Shown piece after piece: positions 26,260 to 35,677 of a DNA stretch of 35,677 bases (position 1 is its first letter; every line of letters starts with the position of its first letter). The stretch is from positions 1 to 35,677 of the forward strand of contig JASHTA010000315.1 in NCBI GenBank assembly GCA_030040795.1, given 5' to 3'. This DNA comes from Gammaproteobacteria bacterium. GTDB taxonomy: Bacteria > Pseudomonadota > Gammaproteobacteria > Steroidobacterales > Steroidobacteraceae. Below the pieces are notes generated by a model. It saw only the letters and a list, made by a program, of their open reading frames with translations. It did not search any database and had not been told where the DNA came from. A program made the position numbers and the translations under genes.

Positions 26260-29200
26260 GTGGGATCGTCCGCCAGGACGCCAACGTCCGGCTCGGCCTC
26301 GCGGCGCTGCGCGATACGCTTCGCGATGCGGTCGAAGGCGAGATAGATGACCGGCGTGGTGAACAGCGTGAGAACCTGGCTCACCAGCAAGCCGCCCACG
26401 ATGCTGACGCCGAGCGGACGCCGCAGCTCCGAGCCGGTGCCGGCGCCGAACATGAGCGGCAGGGCGCCGAAGATGGCGACGACCGTCGTCATGATGATCG
26501 GACGGAACCGGAGCAGGCACGCCTGGTAGATGGCCTCGGTCGGCGCGAGGCCCTGCGTGCGCTCCGCATCGATCGCGAAGTCGATCATCAGGATCGCGTT
26601 CTTCTTCACGATCCCGATGAGCAGGATGATGCCGATCAGCGCGATGATGGTGAGATCATCGCCGGCCATCATGAGCGCGAGCAGCGCCCCGATGCCGGCG
26701 GAAGGCAGCGTCGAGAGGATCGTCACCGGGTGGATGAAGCTCTCATACAGCACTCCGAGGACGATGTACACGACTCCGACCGCCGCGAGCAGCAGCAGCA
26801 GCTCGTTCGTCAGGTTCTTGCGGAACGCGAGTGCCGCTCCCTGGAACGTCGTGCGGATGCTCTCCGGTATGCCGAGGCTCTGCTCGGTATTCTCGATCGC
26901 GTTCACCGCGGCGCCGAGCGAGACTCCCGGGGCGATGTTGAACGAGATCGTCGCGGCGGGAAACTGCGCGAGATGATTGATGACGAGAGGCCGCTGCTCG
27001 ATGTCTACCTTGACGATCGCCGAGAGCGGCACCTGTCCTCCGCCTGCAGACGGGACGTAGAGCGCCGAGGTGAGCGAATCGATCGAACGGAACGACTCGG
27101 GGTTCGCCTGCAGGATGACGCGGTACTGGTTCGACTGCGTGAAGATCGTCGAGATGATGCGCTGCCCGAACGCGTCGTACAGCGCGTTATCGACCGTGCC
27201 GACGCTGATTCCGAGCCGCGCGGCGCTGTCGCGGTCGATCGTGAGGTAGGCCGCGAGGCCGCTGTCCTCTTGATTGCTCGCCACGTCGGCGAGCTGCGGC
27301 AGCTGGCGAAGGGCCGCAACCAGTTTCGGCGTCCAGGTCGTGAGCGCCGTGCTGTCCGCGCTCTCGAGAATGAACTGGTATTCGGCGCGGCTCACGGTGT
27401 TGTCGAGCGTGAGGTCCTGGGCCGGCTGCATGTAGAGCGTGATGCCGGGGATGCTGGCCGTCTCCGCCTTCAGGCGCTGGATCACCTCGGCGGCCGTCGC
27501 GGCACGCTCGTCGCGCGGCTTGAGGTTGATGAGGAACCGGCCGCTGTTCAGCGTCACGTTGTTGCCATCGACGCCGATGAAGGATGACAGGCTCGCGACG
27601 TCCGGATCCTGCAGGATGGCGGCGGCGAGCGCCTGCTGCCGGTCCGCCATGGCGTTGTAGGAGATCGATTCCGACGCCTCGGAGACGCCCTGAATGAGGC
27701 CGGTGTCCTGCTCGGGAAAGAATCCCTTCGGAATGAGCACGTACAGCCACACCGTGACGACGAGAGTGCCGAGCGCAACCCACAGCGTCAGCGCCTGATG
27801 ATCGAGCACCCACGTGAGGCGCCTGCCGTACCAGCGCAGCACGGCATTGAACCAGTCCCAGCGCGGCTCGTGGCCTTTGTCCGGTCCGCCCTCTCCCGCC
27901 CGCGGATGCGCATGGAGCAGCTTGGCGCACATCATGGGCACGAGGGTGAGCGAGACGACCGCCGAGATGAGGATGGTGACGGCGAGCGTGATGGCGAACT
28001 CGCGGAACAGCCGGCCGACCACATCCTGCATGAAGAGCAGCGGAATGAGCACGGCGATGAGGGAGACCGTGAGGGAGATGATGGTGAAGCCGATCTGCCC
28101 GGCTCCCTTCAGCGCGGCCTCGAGAGGCCGCTCTCCCGCCTCGATGTAGCGCGAGATGTTCTCGATCATCACGATGGCGTCGTCCACCACGAAGCCGGTT
28201 GCGATGGTGAGCGCCATCAGCGAGAGATTGTTGAGGCTGAAGCCGGCGAGGTACATCACGGCGAACGTGCCGACGATCGACAGCGGCACCGAGAGGCTAG
28301 GGATGATCGTCGCCGGCACGTTCCGCAGGAACAGGAAGATGACGAGCACGACCAGCGCGACGGCGAGGGTGAGCTCGAACTGCACGTCCTTGATCGAGGC
28401 CCTGATCGTGACGGTACGGTCGGTGAGAGGCGTGACATCGACGCCCGCGGGCAAGGACGCCTCGAGCGAGGGCAGGAGCTGCTGGATCCGCTTGACCACG
28501 TCCACGACGTTGGCGCCGGGCTGGCGTTGGACGTTGAGGATCAGGGCCGGCGTCGTGTTCATCCAGCCGCCGAGCTCGGTGTTCTCGGCGCTCGAGGCGA
28601 GGGTCGCCACGTCGCGCAGGCGGACAGGCGCGCCGTTGCGGTACGCGATGATGATGTCGCCGTACTCCGCGGTGGACTCGAGCTGGTCGTTGGTGTTGAT
28701 GGTGTACGTGCGCGCGGGCCCATCGAGCGTGCCCGTCGGGCCGTTCTGATTCGCGACGCTGACCGTCGTGCGCAGGTCGTCGAGGTTCAAGCCGTACGCC
28801 GCCAGCGCGAGCGGATTGACGATCACTCTCACCGCCGGCCGCTCGCCGCCGCTGATGCTGACTACTCCGACACCCTTGAGCTGGGAGATCTTCTGCGCGA
28901 TGCGCGTGTCGGCGAGGTCCTCGACCTGCGTGAGCGGCATCACCTTCGAGGTGATGCCGAGGGTCAGCACGGGCACATCTGCGGGGTTGACCTTGGCGTA
29001 GATCGGCGGAGCGGGCAGGTCCTGAGGGAGCAGCACCTGTGCCGCGCTGATGGCCGCCTGCACTTCCTGCTCGGCCACATCGAGCGCGAGCGACAGGTCG
29101 AACTGAAGAGTGATGACGGAGGCGCCGGCCGAGCTCGTCGAGGACATCTGATCGAGCCCCGGCATCTGGCCGAGCTGCTTCTCGAGAGGCGCCGTGATCG

Positions 29201-29384
29201 CGGAGGTCATCACCTCGGGGCTCGCGCCGGGGTAGAAGGTCTGCACCTCGATCGTCGGATAGTCCACCTCCGGAAGCGCCGAGAGCGGCAGCTGCAGGTA
29301 GGCGATGATGCCGACCGTGAGGATCGCGACCATGAGCAGGGTCGTCGCGACCGGACGCAGAATGAAGAGACGTGAAGGATTCAC
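26256..29384 (-). CDS. mdtB: RND multidrug efflux permease, MdtB-like
   Basis: GTG 29384 ([82 protein letters not shown]), closely matching remembered E. coli Mdt[24 protein letters not shown]. Confidence 0.93.
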   Translation of the reverse strand: MNPSRLFILRPVATTLLMVAILTVGIIAYLQLPLSALPEVDYPTIEVQTFYPGASPEVMTSAITAPLEKQLGQMPGLDQMSSTSSAGASVITLQFDLSLALDVAEQEVQAAISAAQVLLPQDLPAPPIYAKVNPADVPVLTLGITSKVMPLTQVEDLADTRIAQKISQLKGVGVVSISGGERPAVRVIVNPLALAAYGLNLDDLRTTVSVANQNGPTGTLDGPARTYTINTNDQLESTAEYGDIIIAYRNGAPVRLRDVATLASSAENTELGGWMNTTPALILNVQRQPGANVVDVVKRIQQLLPSLEASLPAGVDVTPLTDRTVTIRASIKDVQFELTLAVALVVLVIFLFLRNVPATIIPSLSVPLSIVGTFAVMYLAGFSLNNLSLMALTIATGFVVDDAIVMIENISRYIEAGERPLEAALKGAGQIGFTIISLTVSLIAVLIPLLFMQDVVGRLFREFAITLAVTILISAVVSLTLVPMMCAKLLHAHPRAGEGGPDKGHEPRWDWFNAVLRWYGRRLTWVLDHQALTLWVALGTLVVTVWLYVLIPKGFFPEQDTGLIQGVSEASESISYNAMADRQQALAAAILQDPDVASLSSFIGVDGNNVTLNSGRFLINLKPRDERAATAAEVIQRLKAETASIPGITLYMQPAQDLTLDNTVSRAEYQFILESADSTALTTWTPKLVAALRQLPQLADVASNQEDSGLAAYLTIDRDSAARLGISVGTVDNALYDAFGQRIISTIFTQSNQYRVILQANPESFRSIDSLTSALYVPSAGGGQVPLSAIVKVDIEQRPLVINHLAQFPAATISFNIAPGVSLGAAVNAIENTEQSLGIPESIRTTFQGAALAFRKNLTNELLLLLAAVGVVYIVLGVLYESFIHPVTILSTLPSAGIGALLALMMAGDDLTIIALIGIILLIGIVKKNAILMIDFAIDAERTQGLAPTEAIYQACLLRFRPIIMTTVVAIFGALPLMFGAGTGSELRRPLGVSIVGGLLVSQVLTLFTTPVIYLAFDRIAKRIAQRREAEPDVGVLADDPT

Positions 29385-29403
29385 GGCGTAGCCTGCGGCC
29401 TGC

Positions 29404-30801
29404 TCACGAGGACTGGCTGCCCGACTCGGCCGGCGCGTGCGTGCGATTGGGTTGCCCGCCGGGCGCATAGCCGGGCCGCTTGCCCCGCATGAAGCCCGGC
29501 CGCCTTCCCTGGAACGCGGCCGGCCGCCTGGCCGGCGTCTCGCTCGACTGCTCGCCAGGGACTTCCACCCGCGCGCCGTCCCGCAGCCGGTCGGCTCCCT
29601 CCGTGACGACGATGTCGCTCGCGTTGAGGCCGGATTTCACCGCAACGTTGTCGCCGTCGACCTGCCCGAGCGTAATCGGGCGCACGGAGACGGTATCGTT
29701 CGGGTTGACCACGTAGACGAACGTGGACAGCACGCCGTTCGGCGCTCCGTGTCGGACCGCGGCACCGGGGATGACGAGTTGCTGATGCAGGACATCCTCG
29801 ACCAGCTGAACGTTGACGAACTGATTCGGGAACAGCGTGTTCGCTTGGTTATCGAACTGCGCGCGCAGCTTGACGGTGCCCGTCGTGGGGTCGATCTCGT
29901 TGTCGAGCGTCAGGAGCTTGCCCGTGGCGAGCAGCTTGCTGTCGCTGCGATCGTAGGCCGTGACTTCCAGCGTTGCGCCCGACTGAAGCCGCTGCTCGAT
30001 GCCCGGAACGTAGTCCTCGGCGATCGGGAAGATGACGGTGATCGGATGCAGCTGCGTGACGACGACGATGCCGTTGGCGTCGCCCGGGGTCACGTAGTTG
30101 CCGGCGTCGACCTGTCTCAAGCCCACGCGGCCCTCGATGGGGGAGACGATATGGCAGTAAGCGAGATTGACCTCCGCGGCCTCCACGGCCGCTTTGTCGG
30201 ACTCGACCGTCCCTTCGTACTGGGAGACCAGGTACTTCTGCGTATCGAGCTGCTGTCCGGATACGGCGTCCTGTTTGATGAGATCCGCATAGCGCTTCAG
30301 GTCGAGCTGGTCATCCGCAAGCTGTGCCTCGTCGCGGGCGAGATTCCCCTTGGCCTGGTCGAGGGCGGCCTGGTAGGGCCGGGGATCGATCTGCGCGAGG
30401 AAATCGCCCTTGCGCACGAGCTGGCCTTCGGTGAATCCGATCTTCTGCAGGTACCCGCTGATCTGAGTTTTCACCGTCACCGTCGCGAGCGGCGTGACCG
30501 TGCCGAGCGCGGGAATCCGGATGGTGATGTCGCCCAGCGTGGCGCGGGCGACCGCGACGGAGACGGGGCTGTTGTCAGTCTCTGCGAAGCGCGCAAAGCG
30601 CGGGCCACCTCGACCGGGCGGGCCGAAGCCGGATCGCTGCGGCCGGTGATGCAGGCCTCTCACCACCAGGAAGGCGATCACGAGCACGACGACCGCGCCG
30701 ATGATCAGCGCCCACTTGCGCCGTCCGGTGCGGGTCGGCGGCGGCGGCGTCTCGCGCAACGAGGAGGGGGCTTCGCGTTCCTGCTCAGTCAATGCGTCCA
30801 C
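29404..30801 (-). CDS. mdtA: RND periplasmic adaptor, MdtA-like
   Basis: [70 protein letters not shown]...[19 protein letters not shown]. Confidence 0.93.
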   Translation of the reverse strand: MDALTEQEREAPSSLRETPPPPTRTGRRKWALIIGAVVVLVIAFLVVRGLHHRPQRSGFGPPGRGGPRFARFAETDNSPVSVAVARATLGDITIRIPALGTVTPLATVTVKTQISGYLQKIGFTEGQLVRKGDFLAQIDPRPYQAALDQAKGNLARDEAQLADDQLDLKRYADLIKQDAVSGQQLDTQKYLVSQYEGTVESDKAAVEAAEVNLAYCHIVSPIEGRVGLRQVDAGNYVTPGDANGIVVVTQLHPITVIFPIAEDYVPGIEQRLQSGATLEVTAYDRSDSKLLATGKLLTLDNEIDPTTGTVKLRAQFDNQANTLFPNQFVNVQLVEDVLHQQLVIPGAAVRHGAPNGVLSTFVYVVNPNDTVSVRPITLGQVDGDNVAVKSGLNASDIVVTEGADRLRDGARVEVPGEQSSETPARRPAAFQGRRPGFMRGKRPGYAPGGQPNRTHAPAESGSQSS

Positions 30802-30809
30802 GGGTTCAC

Positions 30810-31493
30810 CTATAACTCCAGCTTGTAGCCAACGCCGTACACGGACTCGACGAATTCCCGGTCCGGGCTCGCCCGCTGCAGCTTGCGTCGGAGATTCTTC
30901 ACATGACTGTCGACCGTGCGATCGGTCACCACGCGGTGATCGGCGTACAGGTTGTCGAGCAGCTGCGCACGAGAGAACACGCGCCCCGGTGCGGCGGCGA
31001 GCGTTCTCAACAGTCGGAATTCAACGGGCGTCAGATCGAGGGGCTTGCCGTCGAATGCCGCCACGTAATGATGCTCGTCGATCGTCAATCCGAGCGCGCT
31101 CGCCGGCACGGAGCCGCGGCTGGCGCGCCGGAACACCGCCTTGACGCGCGCGACCACCTCGCGCGGGCTGAACGGCTTGCAGATGTAGTCGTCGGCTCCG
31201 AGCTCGAGCCCGAGCAGCCGATCGATCTCCTCCACGCGGGCGGTGACCATCACGAGAGGAACATCCGTGAACGTTCTGAGCTCGCGGCAGACATCCAGTC
31301 CATCGCGGCCCGGCAGCATCAAATCGAGGACGATCAGGTCGGGCGGGTTCGCCTTCACCGCCGGCACCACTTCGCGGCCGTCCGCGATCCAGCTGGCCTC
31401 GTAGCCGGAGGCCCTGAAGTAATCGCCGAGGAGGGCGGCGAGCTTCGGCTCGTCTTCGACGATGAGGATCTTGGCCGCGCTCTCACCGCTCAT
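30810..31493 (-). CDS. baeR: OmpR-family response regulator, BaeR-like
   Basis: [18 protein letters not shown]...[41 protein letters not shown]...[17 protein letters not shown]; strong similarity to remembered E. coli BaeR. Confidence 0.92.
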   Translation of the reverse strand: MSGESAAKILIVEDEPKLAALLGDYFRASGYEASWIADGREVVPAVKANPPDLIVLDLMLPGRDGLDVCRELRTFTDVPLVMVTARVEEIDRLLGLELGADDYICKPFSPREVVARVKAVFRRASRGSVPASALGLTIDEHHYVAAFDGKPLDLTPVEFRLLRTLAAAPGRVFSRAQLLDNLYADHRVVTDRTVDSHVKNLRRKLQRASPDREFVESVYGVGYKLEL

Positions 31494-31496
31494 GGC

Positions 31497-32897
31497 TCAC
31501 CTCGCCACCGGCAGCGTGACGGAGACCCACAGTCCCCCGAGCGGGGAGCTTTGCGCGCTGATCGTGCCTCGGTGCGCCTCGACGATGCTCTTGCAGATCG
31601 CGAGCCCGAGACCGACGCCGCCGCTCTCCCGGTTGCGTGAGCCGTCGACGCGGTAGAAGCGGTCGAACAGCCGCGGCACGAGCTCCGCCGGAACGCCGGG
31701 CTCGGAGTCTTGCAGGTCGATCACGACCCGCTCGCGCTCCCCGCGGCAGCACACCCGGAACCGACCGCCCGCATCGGTGTAGCGGATGGAATTCTCGACG
31801 AGATTGGAGAACAGCTGCTGAATGCGGGTCTCATCGCCGCTCACGATGAGCTCATGCTGGGGGACGTCCGACTCGAGCGTAATGCGGCGCTCGCTCAGCC
31901 GGTCCTGAAAGCCCCTGAGCCTCAGCCGCAGGAGCTCCGCCACATCCACATCCGCCATGCGATACGTGAGGGCGCCGATATCCGCGAGCGACAGCTCATA
32001 GAGATCGTTCACCAGCTTGCCGAGGGTCGCCACCTCTCCCTGCAGGGATTTGAGGATCTCCGGCGTGAGGCTGCGTACACCGTCCTCGATGGCTTCGAGC
32101 TCTCCCCGCAGGACGGCAAGCGGCGTGCGCAGCTCGTGCGAGATGTCCGCCATGAACGCGCGGCGCATTTGCTCGTTCTTCTCGAGCGCGAGCGCGAGCC
32201 GGTTGAAGTCGTCCGACAAACGGCCGATCTCATCGGGAGCAGACACCGGGAGCCGTGTCGCGTAGTCGCCCGCGGCGAGGCGATGGGTGGCGGCGGTGAT
32301 GTGCTTGACCGGCCCGAGCAGGCGGTGCGTGAGCAGAACCGCGACGAGCGCGGCGAACAGCACGGCGCCCGCGCCGATGATCCACGTGGAGACGAGCTGC
32401 CGGTCCTGAAGGTGCGCCCCGGCTCCGGGCGTCACCCGCTGGAAGGGCAGAACGGCGAGCCAGCCGACCGTCGTGCCGCGCACGATGATGGGCCGCATGG
32501 GCGCATCCGCGCCGATCACATCGGAGTTGCCGGTCACGAGCCGCCGCTGGGCGTCGAGCAGTGCCACCCGCAGGCTGACGCCTGTGAGGTCGGACTCCGA
32601 GATCCGGTCCCGCGACACCGAGGTCGGATCGACTCCGTGAAGCTCCGCGGATCTCCCGAGCAACAAGCTGAACCACGCGCGCGGATTGTGGCGCAGGAAG
32701 TCCCAGCTGCCGTGCTGCTCGTAGGCGTTGGCGAGCGAGGGCACCAGGCTCTCGATGCGCTCGACGCCCTGCTCGTTGAGGTATCCGAGAAAGCCGCGGA
32801 CGAAGCTGACACGCGCGGCAATGCTCGTCGCGAGCACGGCGAGCATGCTCGTTGCGAGCAGAGCGAAAAACAGCTTTGACGTGATACCGAGTTTCAT
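31497..32897 (-). CDS. baeS: Sensor histidine kinase, BaeS-like
   Basis: GITSKLFFALLATSMLAVLATSIAARVSFVRGFLGYLNEQGVERI...RRAFMADISHELRTPLAVLRGELEAIEDGVRSLTPE...GGVGLGLAICKSIVEAHRG. Confidence 0.92.
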   Translation of the reverse strand: MKLGITSKLFFALLATSMLAVLATSIAARVSFVRGFLGYLNEQGVERIESLVPSLANAYEQHGSWDFLRHNPRAWFSLLLGRSAELHGVDPTSVSRDRISESDLTGVSLRVALLDAQRRLVTGNSDVIGADAPMRPIIVRGTTVGWLAVLPFQRVTPGAGAHLQDRQLVSTWIIGAGAVLFAALVAVLLTHRLLGPVKHITAATHRLAAGDYATRLPVSAPDEIGRLSDDFNRLALALEKNEQMRRAFMADISHELRTPLAVLRGELEAIEDGVRSLTPEILKSLQGEVATLGKLVNDLYELSLADIGALTYRMADVDVAELLRLRLRGFQDRLSERRITLESDVPQHELIVSGDETRIQQLFSNLVENSIRYTDAGGRFRVCCRGERERVVIDLQDSEPGVPAELVPRLFDRFYRVDGSRNRESGGVGLGLAICKSIVEAHRGTISAQSSPLGGLWVSVTLPVAR

Positions 32898-33012
32898 CGC
32901 TTGAGGGTGGATGTGTATTGCCGCCGCCGCGCCCGGGGATGCGGCTGGCCGGCACAGTGCGATCCGCTACATCAAATCCCTGCGCGGCTTGGCAATCAAG
33001 CTCATGCGCGCG

Positions 33013-33056
33013 AATCCACATATTCTCCAAGTTCCCTCCACATTCTGCACCCAATT
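33013..33056. promoter_or_regulatory. Three TCCA-core direct repeats at 11-bp period, candidate BaeR-like binding region
   Basis: Plus strand AATCCACATAT|TCTCCAAGTTC|CCTCCACATTC|TGCACCCAATT; TCCA at 33015, 33026 and 33037. Confidence 0.45.
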
Positions 33057-33105
33057 GTTACCGCCGGTGAGTCGCGGTTTTCGCCGTTGTTACGGATCGC
33101 GGTTT
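33055..33105. repeat. Interleaved short direct repeats TTGTTAC and TCGCGGTTT (two copies each)
   Basis: TTGTTAC at 33055 and 33087; TCGCGGTTT at 33072 and 33097. Confidence 0.5.
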
Positions 33106-33153
33106 ACGCTGTCGTGACGGACCGCCGCCTGCGCCGGGGAGGAGATTTTCGGC

Positions 33154-33957
33154 TCAGCTCGCGCTTTCTGCGCTGTAGCGCGCCAGCAGGCCGGTGCGGA
33201 TCGCGTATCGGTATACGCGTACGAAGAAGCCGCCGCAGAGCAGGATCTCGAGGACGGCCAGCGCGATGCCCCCGAGAAGAGGGCCTGTCGCGAAGGTCCG
33301 TCCCGCGACGATGGCGCGCATGTCCTCGAAGACATAAGACGGCGGCAGGACGCGCGCGACGGCCTGCATCCATGACGGCAGCGTGGAGAGTGGATAAAAC
33401 ACCCCGACGAAGGGAGAGAGCAGGGCGGGGAGTGGCCAGACCATCCACTCCGAAGCCGGCCCGAGCCGCAGCACCACGGCGCTTGCGAAAATGCCGAGGG
33501 CGATGCCGAACAGGAAAAGTACGAGCAGGAAGGGAACGAGCGCGAGTCCGAGAGAGAAGAAGGAGAGCCCGAACACCGCAATGGCGAGCACCAGCATCAC
33601 GGCGAGGCCGAGCAGGCTCATCAGGATGCTGGTTGCGACGAGGGCCGCGACGTATTCCGAGATCGCGAGCGGAGCTGCGAAGAAGTTGAGAAAGTTGTGT
33701 GTCCACACATCCTCGAGGAACGCGGTGGTGACGCCCTGCATGATGCGCGTGAAGAAATCCCACATGAGCACTGCGCCGAGCAGACTCGTGACAACGTTGA
33801 AGCGCGAGCCGACGACGGCGCTCAGATAGCGGGTGATGAAGCCCCAGAGCACGATGTCGATGGCGACCCACGCGAACAGCGGCAGCACGCGGACGGGACT
33901 GCCGCGCATCAGGTAGAACTGGCGCAGCATCACTCCGGCGATCGCCCGCAGCTTCAT
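33154..33957 (-). CDS. ABC-2 type transporter permease
   Basis: Six-TM-like protein with the ABC-2 C-terminal pattern LSPFVGVFYPLSTLPSWMQAVARVLPPSYVFEDMRAIVAG; ATGA overlap with the ATPase gene. Confidence 0.92.
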   Translation of the reverse strand: MKLRAIAGVMLRQFYLMRGSPVRVLPLFAWVAIDIVLWGFITRYLSAVVGSRFNVVTSLLGAVLMWDFFTRIMQGVTTAFLEDVWTHNFLNFFAAPLAISEYVAALVATSILMSLLGLAVMLVLAIAVFGLSFFSLGLALVPFLLVLFLFGIALGIFASAVVLRLGPASEWMVWPLPALLSPFVGVFYPLSTLPSWMQAVARVLPPSYVFEDMRAIVAGRTFATGPLLGGIALAVLEILLCGGFFVRVYRYAIRTGLLARYSAESAS

Positions 33958-34808
33958 CGGGAGTCCCGCTCATCGGGTGGCTCGCGCGCCCCGAGCGGCT
34001 CGCCGGAATCGAGCGACTCGCGGGAATCAGGCGAGTCGCGCACCTCGAGGGGCTCGCGGGCGAAGCGGATGAAAAGCTCCTCCAGGGACCGTGCGCCGTG
34101 CTCGTGCGGCAGCGCCCTCGGGTCGCCCTCGAGCAGGATGCGGCCACGCGAGAGGAACAGCACTCGGTCGCAGACTTCCTCCACCTCGTACATGTTGTGA
34201 GAAGTCCAGAGCACTCCACACGATCCCTCGCGCGCGAGCCGCTTGACCCGGGCGCGCGCGGCCTGCGCGGCGGAGGGATCGAGCGAGGCGGTCGGCTCAT
34301 CGAGCAGGAGCAGCTCGGGACGGTTGAGCATCGCTTTGGCGAGCGCGACGCGCGTCTGCTCTCCGGAGGAGAGCACGCCGCATTTCTTGTCGCGCAAGCG
34401 CTCGAGACCGAACTCGGCGAGCAGCGAGTCGATTCTCGCGGCGAGGCCGCGCACGCCGTAGATCAGCCCGAATACGCGCAGGTTCTGCGCCACGGTGAGA
34501 TTGCCGGGCAGGGCCGCATACACCGCGGCGAAGTTCGCGCGGGCGAGCGCTCGCGCACGTTGCCGCGCGAGATCGAAGCCTGCGACGTGGACGGTGCCCG
34601 ATGAGGGAGCGAGCACGCCGAGGATCATGTTGATGGTCGTCGTCTTGCCGGCACCGTTCGGACCGAGAAGCCCCACGATCTCGCGCCTGCGGACGATGAA
34701 CGAGACCCGATCCACGGCAAGGAGGCTCGCGTAGCGCTTGGAGAGCCCGGTCACCCGCAGCACGTCGTCCGGCGGACGCCCTTCTGCTTCTCGAAGCTGC
34801 GCACTCAT
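33954..34808 (-). CDS. ABC-2 type transporter ATP-binding protein
   Basis: Walker A GPNGAGKTT, signature LSSGEQTRVALAKAM, Walker B LLLLDEPTASLD; charged repetitive C-terminal tail (DSPDSRESLDSGEPLGAREPPDERDSR). Confidence 0.95.
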   Translation of the reverse strand: MSAQLREAEGRPPDDVLRVTGLSKRYASLLAVDRVSFIVRRREIVGLLGPNGAGKTTTINMILGVLAPSSGTVHVAGFDLARQRARALARANFAAVYAALPGNLTVAQNLRVFGLIYGVRGLAARIDSLLAEFGLERLRDKKCGVLSSGEQTRVALAKAMLNRPELLLLDEPTASLDPSAAQAARARVKRLAREGSCGVLWTSHNMYEVEEVCDRVLFLSRGRILLEGDPRALPHEHGARSLEELFIRFAREPLEVRDSPDSRESLDSGEPLGAREPPDERDSR

Positions 34809-34907
34809 GAGCTGATATCATCATTATAGCGTGCGGCGGGACGGCTCCCGGCCGGGACTCGGCCGAGCGGGCGCTCTCGCGTCCGGCTGGAGGCGGAGCG
34901 GCATCCT

Positions 34908-35677
34908 ATGGCGAAAACTTGCGATGTTGTAGCGATCGGCTCGGGACACAACGGCCTCGTAGCGGCCGCCTATCTCGCCGTCGCCGGCAAGAGCGTGCTC
35001 GTCCTCGAGCGCAATGCCTGGTTCGGCGGGGGAGTCGTCACGCGCGAGCTGACCGTCCCCGGCTTTCGTCACGACCAGCACTCGATGGCGCACATCTTCA
35101 TCCAGGGCAACCCGCTCCTGAGGAGCGACGAGCTGCGCCTCAAGTCCCGGTACGGCCTGCGCTACATCGTCCCGGACATGCCGATGATGTCGATCTTCGA
35201 GGATGGCACGACGCTCGCGCTGTATCGCGACCGGGAGCGCACGCGGAGCGAGATCGCGAAGTTCTCGCGGCGTGATGCGGACGCTTACGACCGGCTTGCG
35301 TCCCAGGCCGCTCAATGGCTGCCCATGATCGCCTCGAGTCTTTACGCGGCGCCGGCCCCGATGGGTGCCACCACGGCGCTGATGGACCAGAGCCCGGAGG
35401 GCCGGCTCCTGTGGCGCACGACGCAAATGAGTACGCACGACCTGCTCTCGAGCCTCTTCGAGAGCGACCGCGTGCGCATGCACTTCGCGCGTGTCGCGGG
35501 CGAGAACCTGGTCTCACCGGATGAGAAGGCGACCGCGCTCGGCGTGTACGTCTTCGTCGGCTTCCTGGAGGCATACGGCTTTGGAGTGGCCGTGGGCGGC
35601 AGCGGCGCGCTGACGGAGGCGCTGGTGGCCTGCATCCGCGACCATGGCGGAGAGGTGCTGAGCGGAGTCGACGTGGC
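34908..35677 (+). CDS. FAD-dependent phytoene-desaturase-like oxidoreductase, 3' truncated by window edge
   Basis: Not in the supplied ORF track (no stop in window). ATG 34908: MAKTCDVVAIGSGHNGLVAAAYLAVAGKSVLVLERNAWFGGGVVTRELTVPGFRHDQHSMAHIF; dinucleotide-binding GSGHNG motif. Confidence 0.88.
   Translation, partial: MAKTCDVVAIGSGHNGLVAAAYLAVAGKSVLVLERNAWFGGGVVTRELTVPGFRHDQHSMAHIFIQGNPLLRSDELRLKSRYGLRYIVPDMPMMSIFEDGTTLALYRDRERTRSEIAKFSRRDADAYDRLASQAAQWLPMIASSLYAAPAPMGATTALMDQSPEGRLLWRTTQMSTHDLLSSLFESDRVRMHFARVAGENLVSPDEKATALGVYVFVGFLEAYGFGVAVGGSGALTEALVACIRDHGGEVLSGVDV

Noticed and set aside
24137-26284. 715-aa minus-strand ORF overlapping mdtC in another frame
   Set aside because: Out-of-frame shadow; the mdtC-like frame contains all conserved RND motifs without a break, so no frameshift is implied.
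23956-26346. 796-aa plus-strand ORF opposite the mdtC-like gene
   Set aside because: Arg/Asp/His-rich shadow ORF of the RND permease, typical of high-GC antisense frames.
27798-29375. 525-aa plus-strand ORF opposite the mdtB-like gene
   Set aside because: Arg/Asp/His-rich antisense shadow with no domain.
29437-30828. 463-aa plus-strand ORF opposite the mdtA-like gene
   Set aside because: Antisense shadow of a clearly recognised adaptor.
34014-34038. CGACTCGC-N9-GCGAGTCG inverted repeat in the ABC-2 ATPase 3' end
   Set aside because: Lies within the coding region for the charged repetitive tail and is readily explained by repeated Arg/Glu/Asp/Ser codons.

Overview
High-GC chromosomal window, probably from a gammaproteobacterium (inferred from the mdtABC/baeSR, slyD and yciH homologues). 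No rRNA, tRNA, CRISPR array, phage or insertion sequence was recognised. Contents from left to right: (i) the 3' part of a BatA/VWA-type membrane protein, translationally coupled to a large DUF4175-like coiled-coil protein with collagen-like Gly-Gln tracts, then a TraB/GumN-family protein and an orphan exported protein; (ii) a minus-strand MacB-like exporter operon (HlyD adaptor, ATPase, double-FtsX permease, membrane-anchored Pro-rich orphan), divergent from a two-component pair whose response regulator is a receiver plus Fis-HTH protein with no AAA+ sigma-54 domain; (iii) a YqjI-like PadR regulator, two tandem SAM methyltransferases and a second orphan MacB-like permease; (iv) a compact housekeeping/stress block (slyD + NTF2-like, dps, yciH, VOC); (v) a baeS-baeR-mdtA-mdtB-mdtC-OMF operon; (vi) an ABC-2 exporter and a truncated phytoene-desaturase-like oxidoreductase. 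The most interesting observations are the reduced NtrC-type regulator, a 14-bp motif shared at the heads of both MacB-like transporter loci in a leaderless-like position, a symmetric GTATAC -10 between head-to-head yciH and VOC genes, three 11-bp-phased TCCA repeats upstream of baeS, and a ~60-aa Ala/Ser/Asn-rich insertion in the MdtC-like pump. I found no convincing wholly new defence or mobile system. Everything was read by eye, and family calls are by remembered motif similarity, not by database search.
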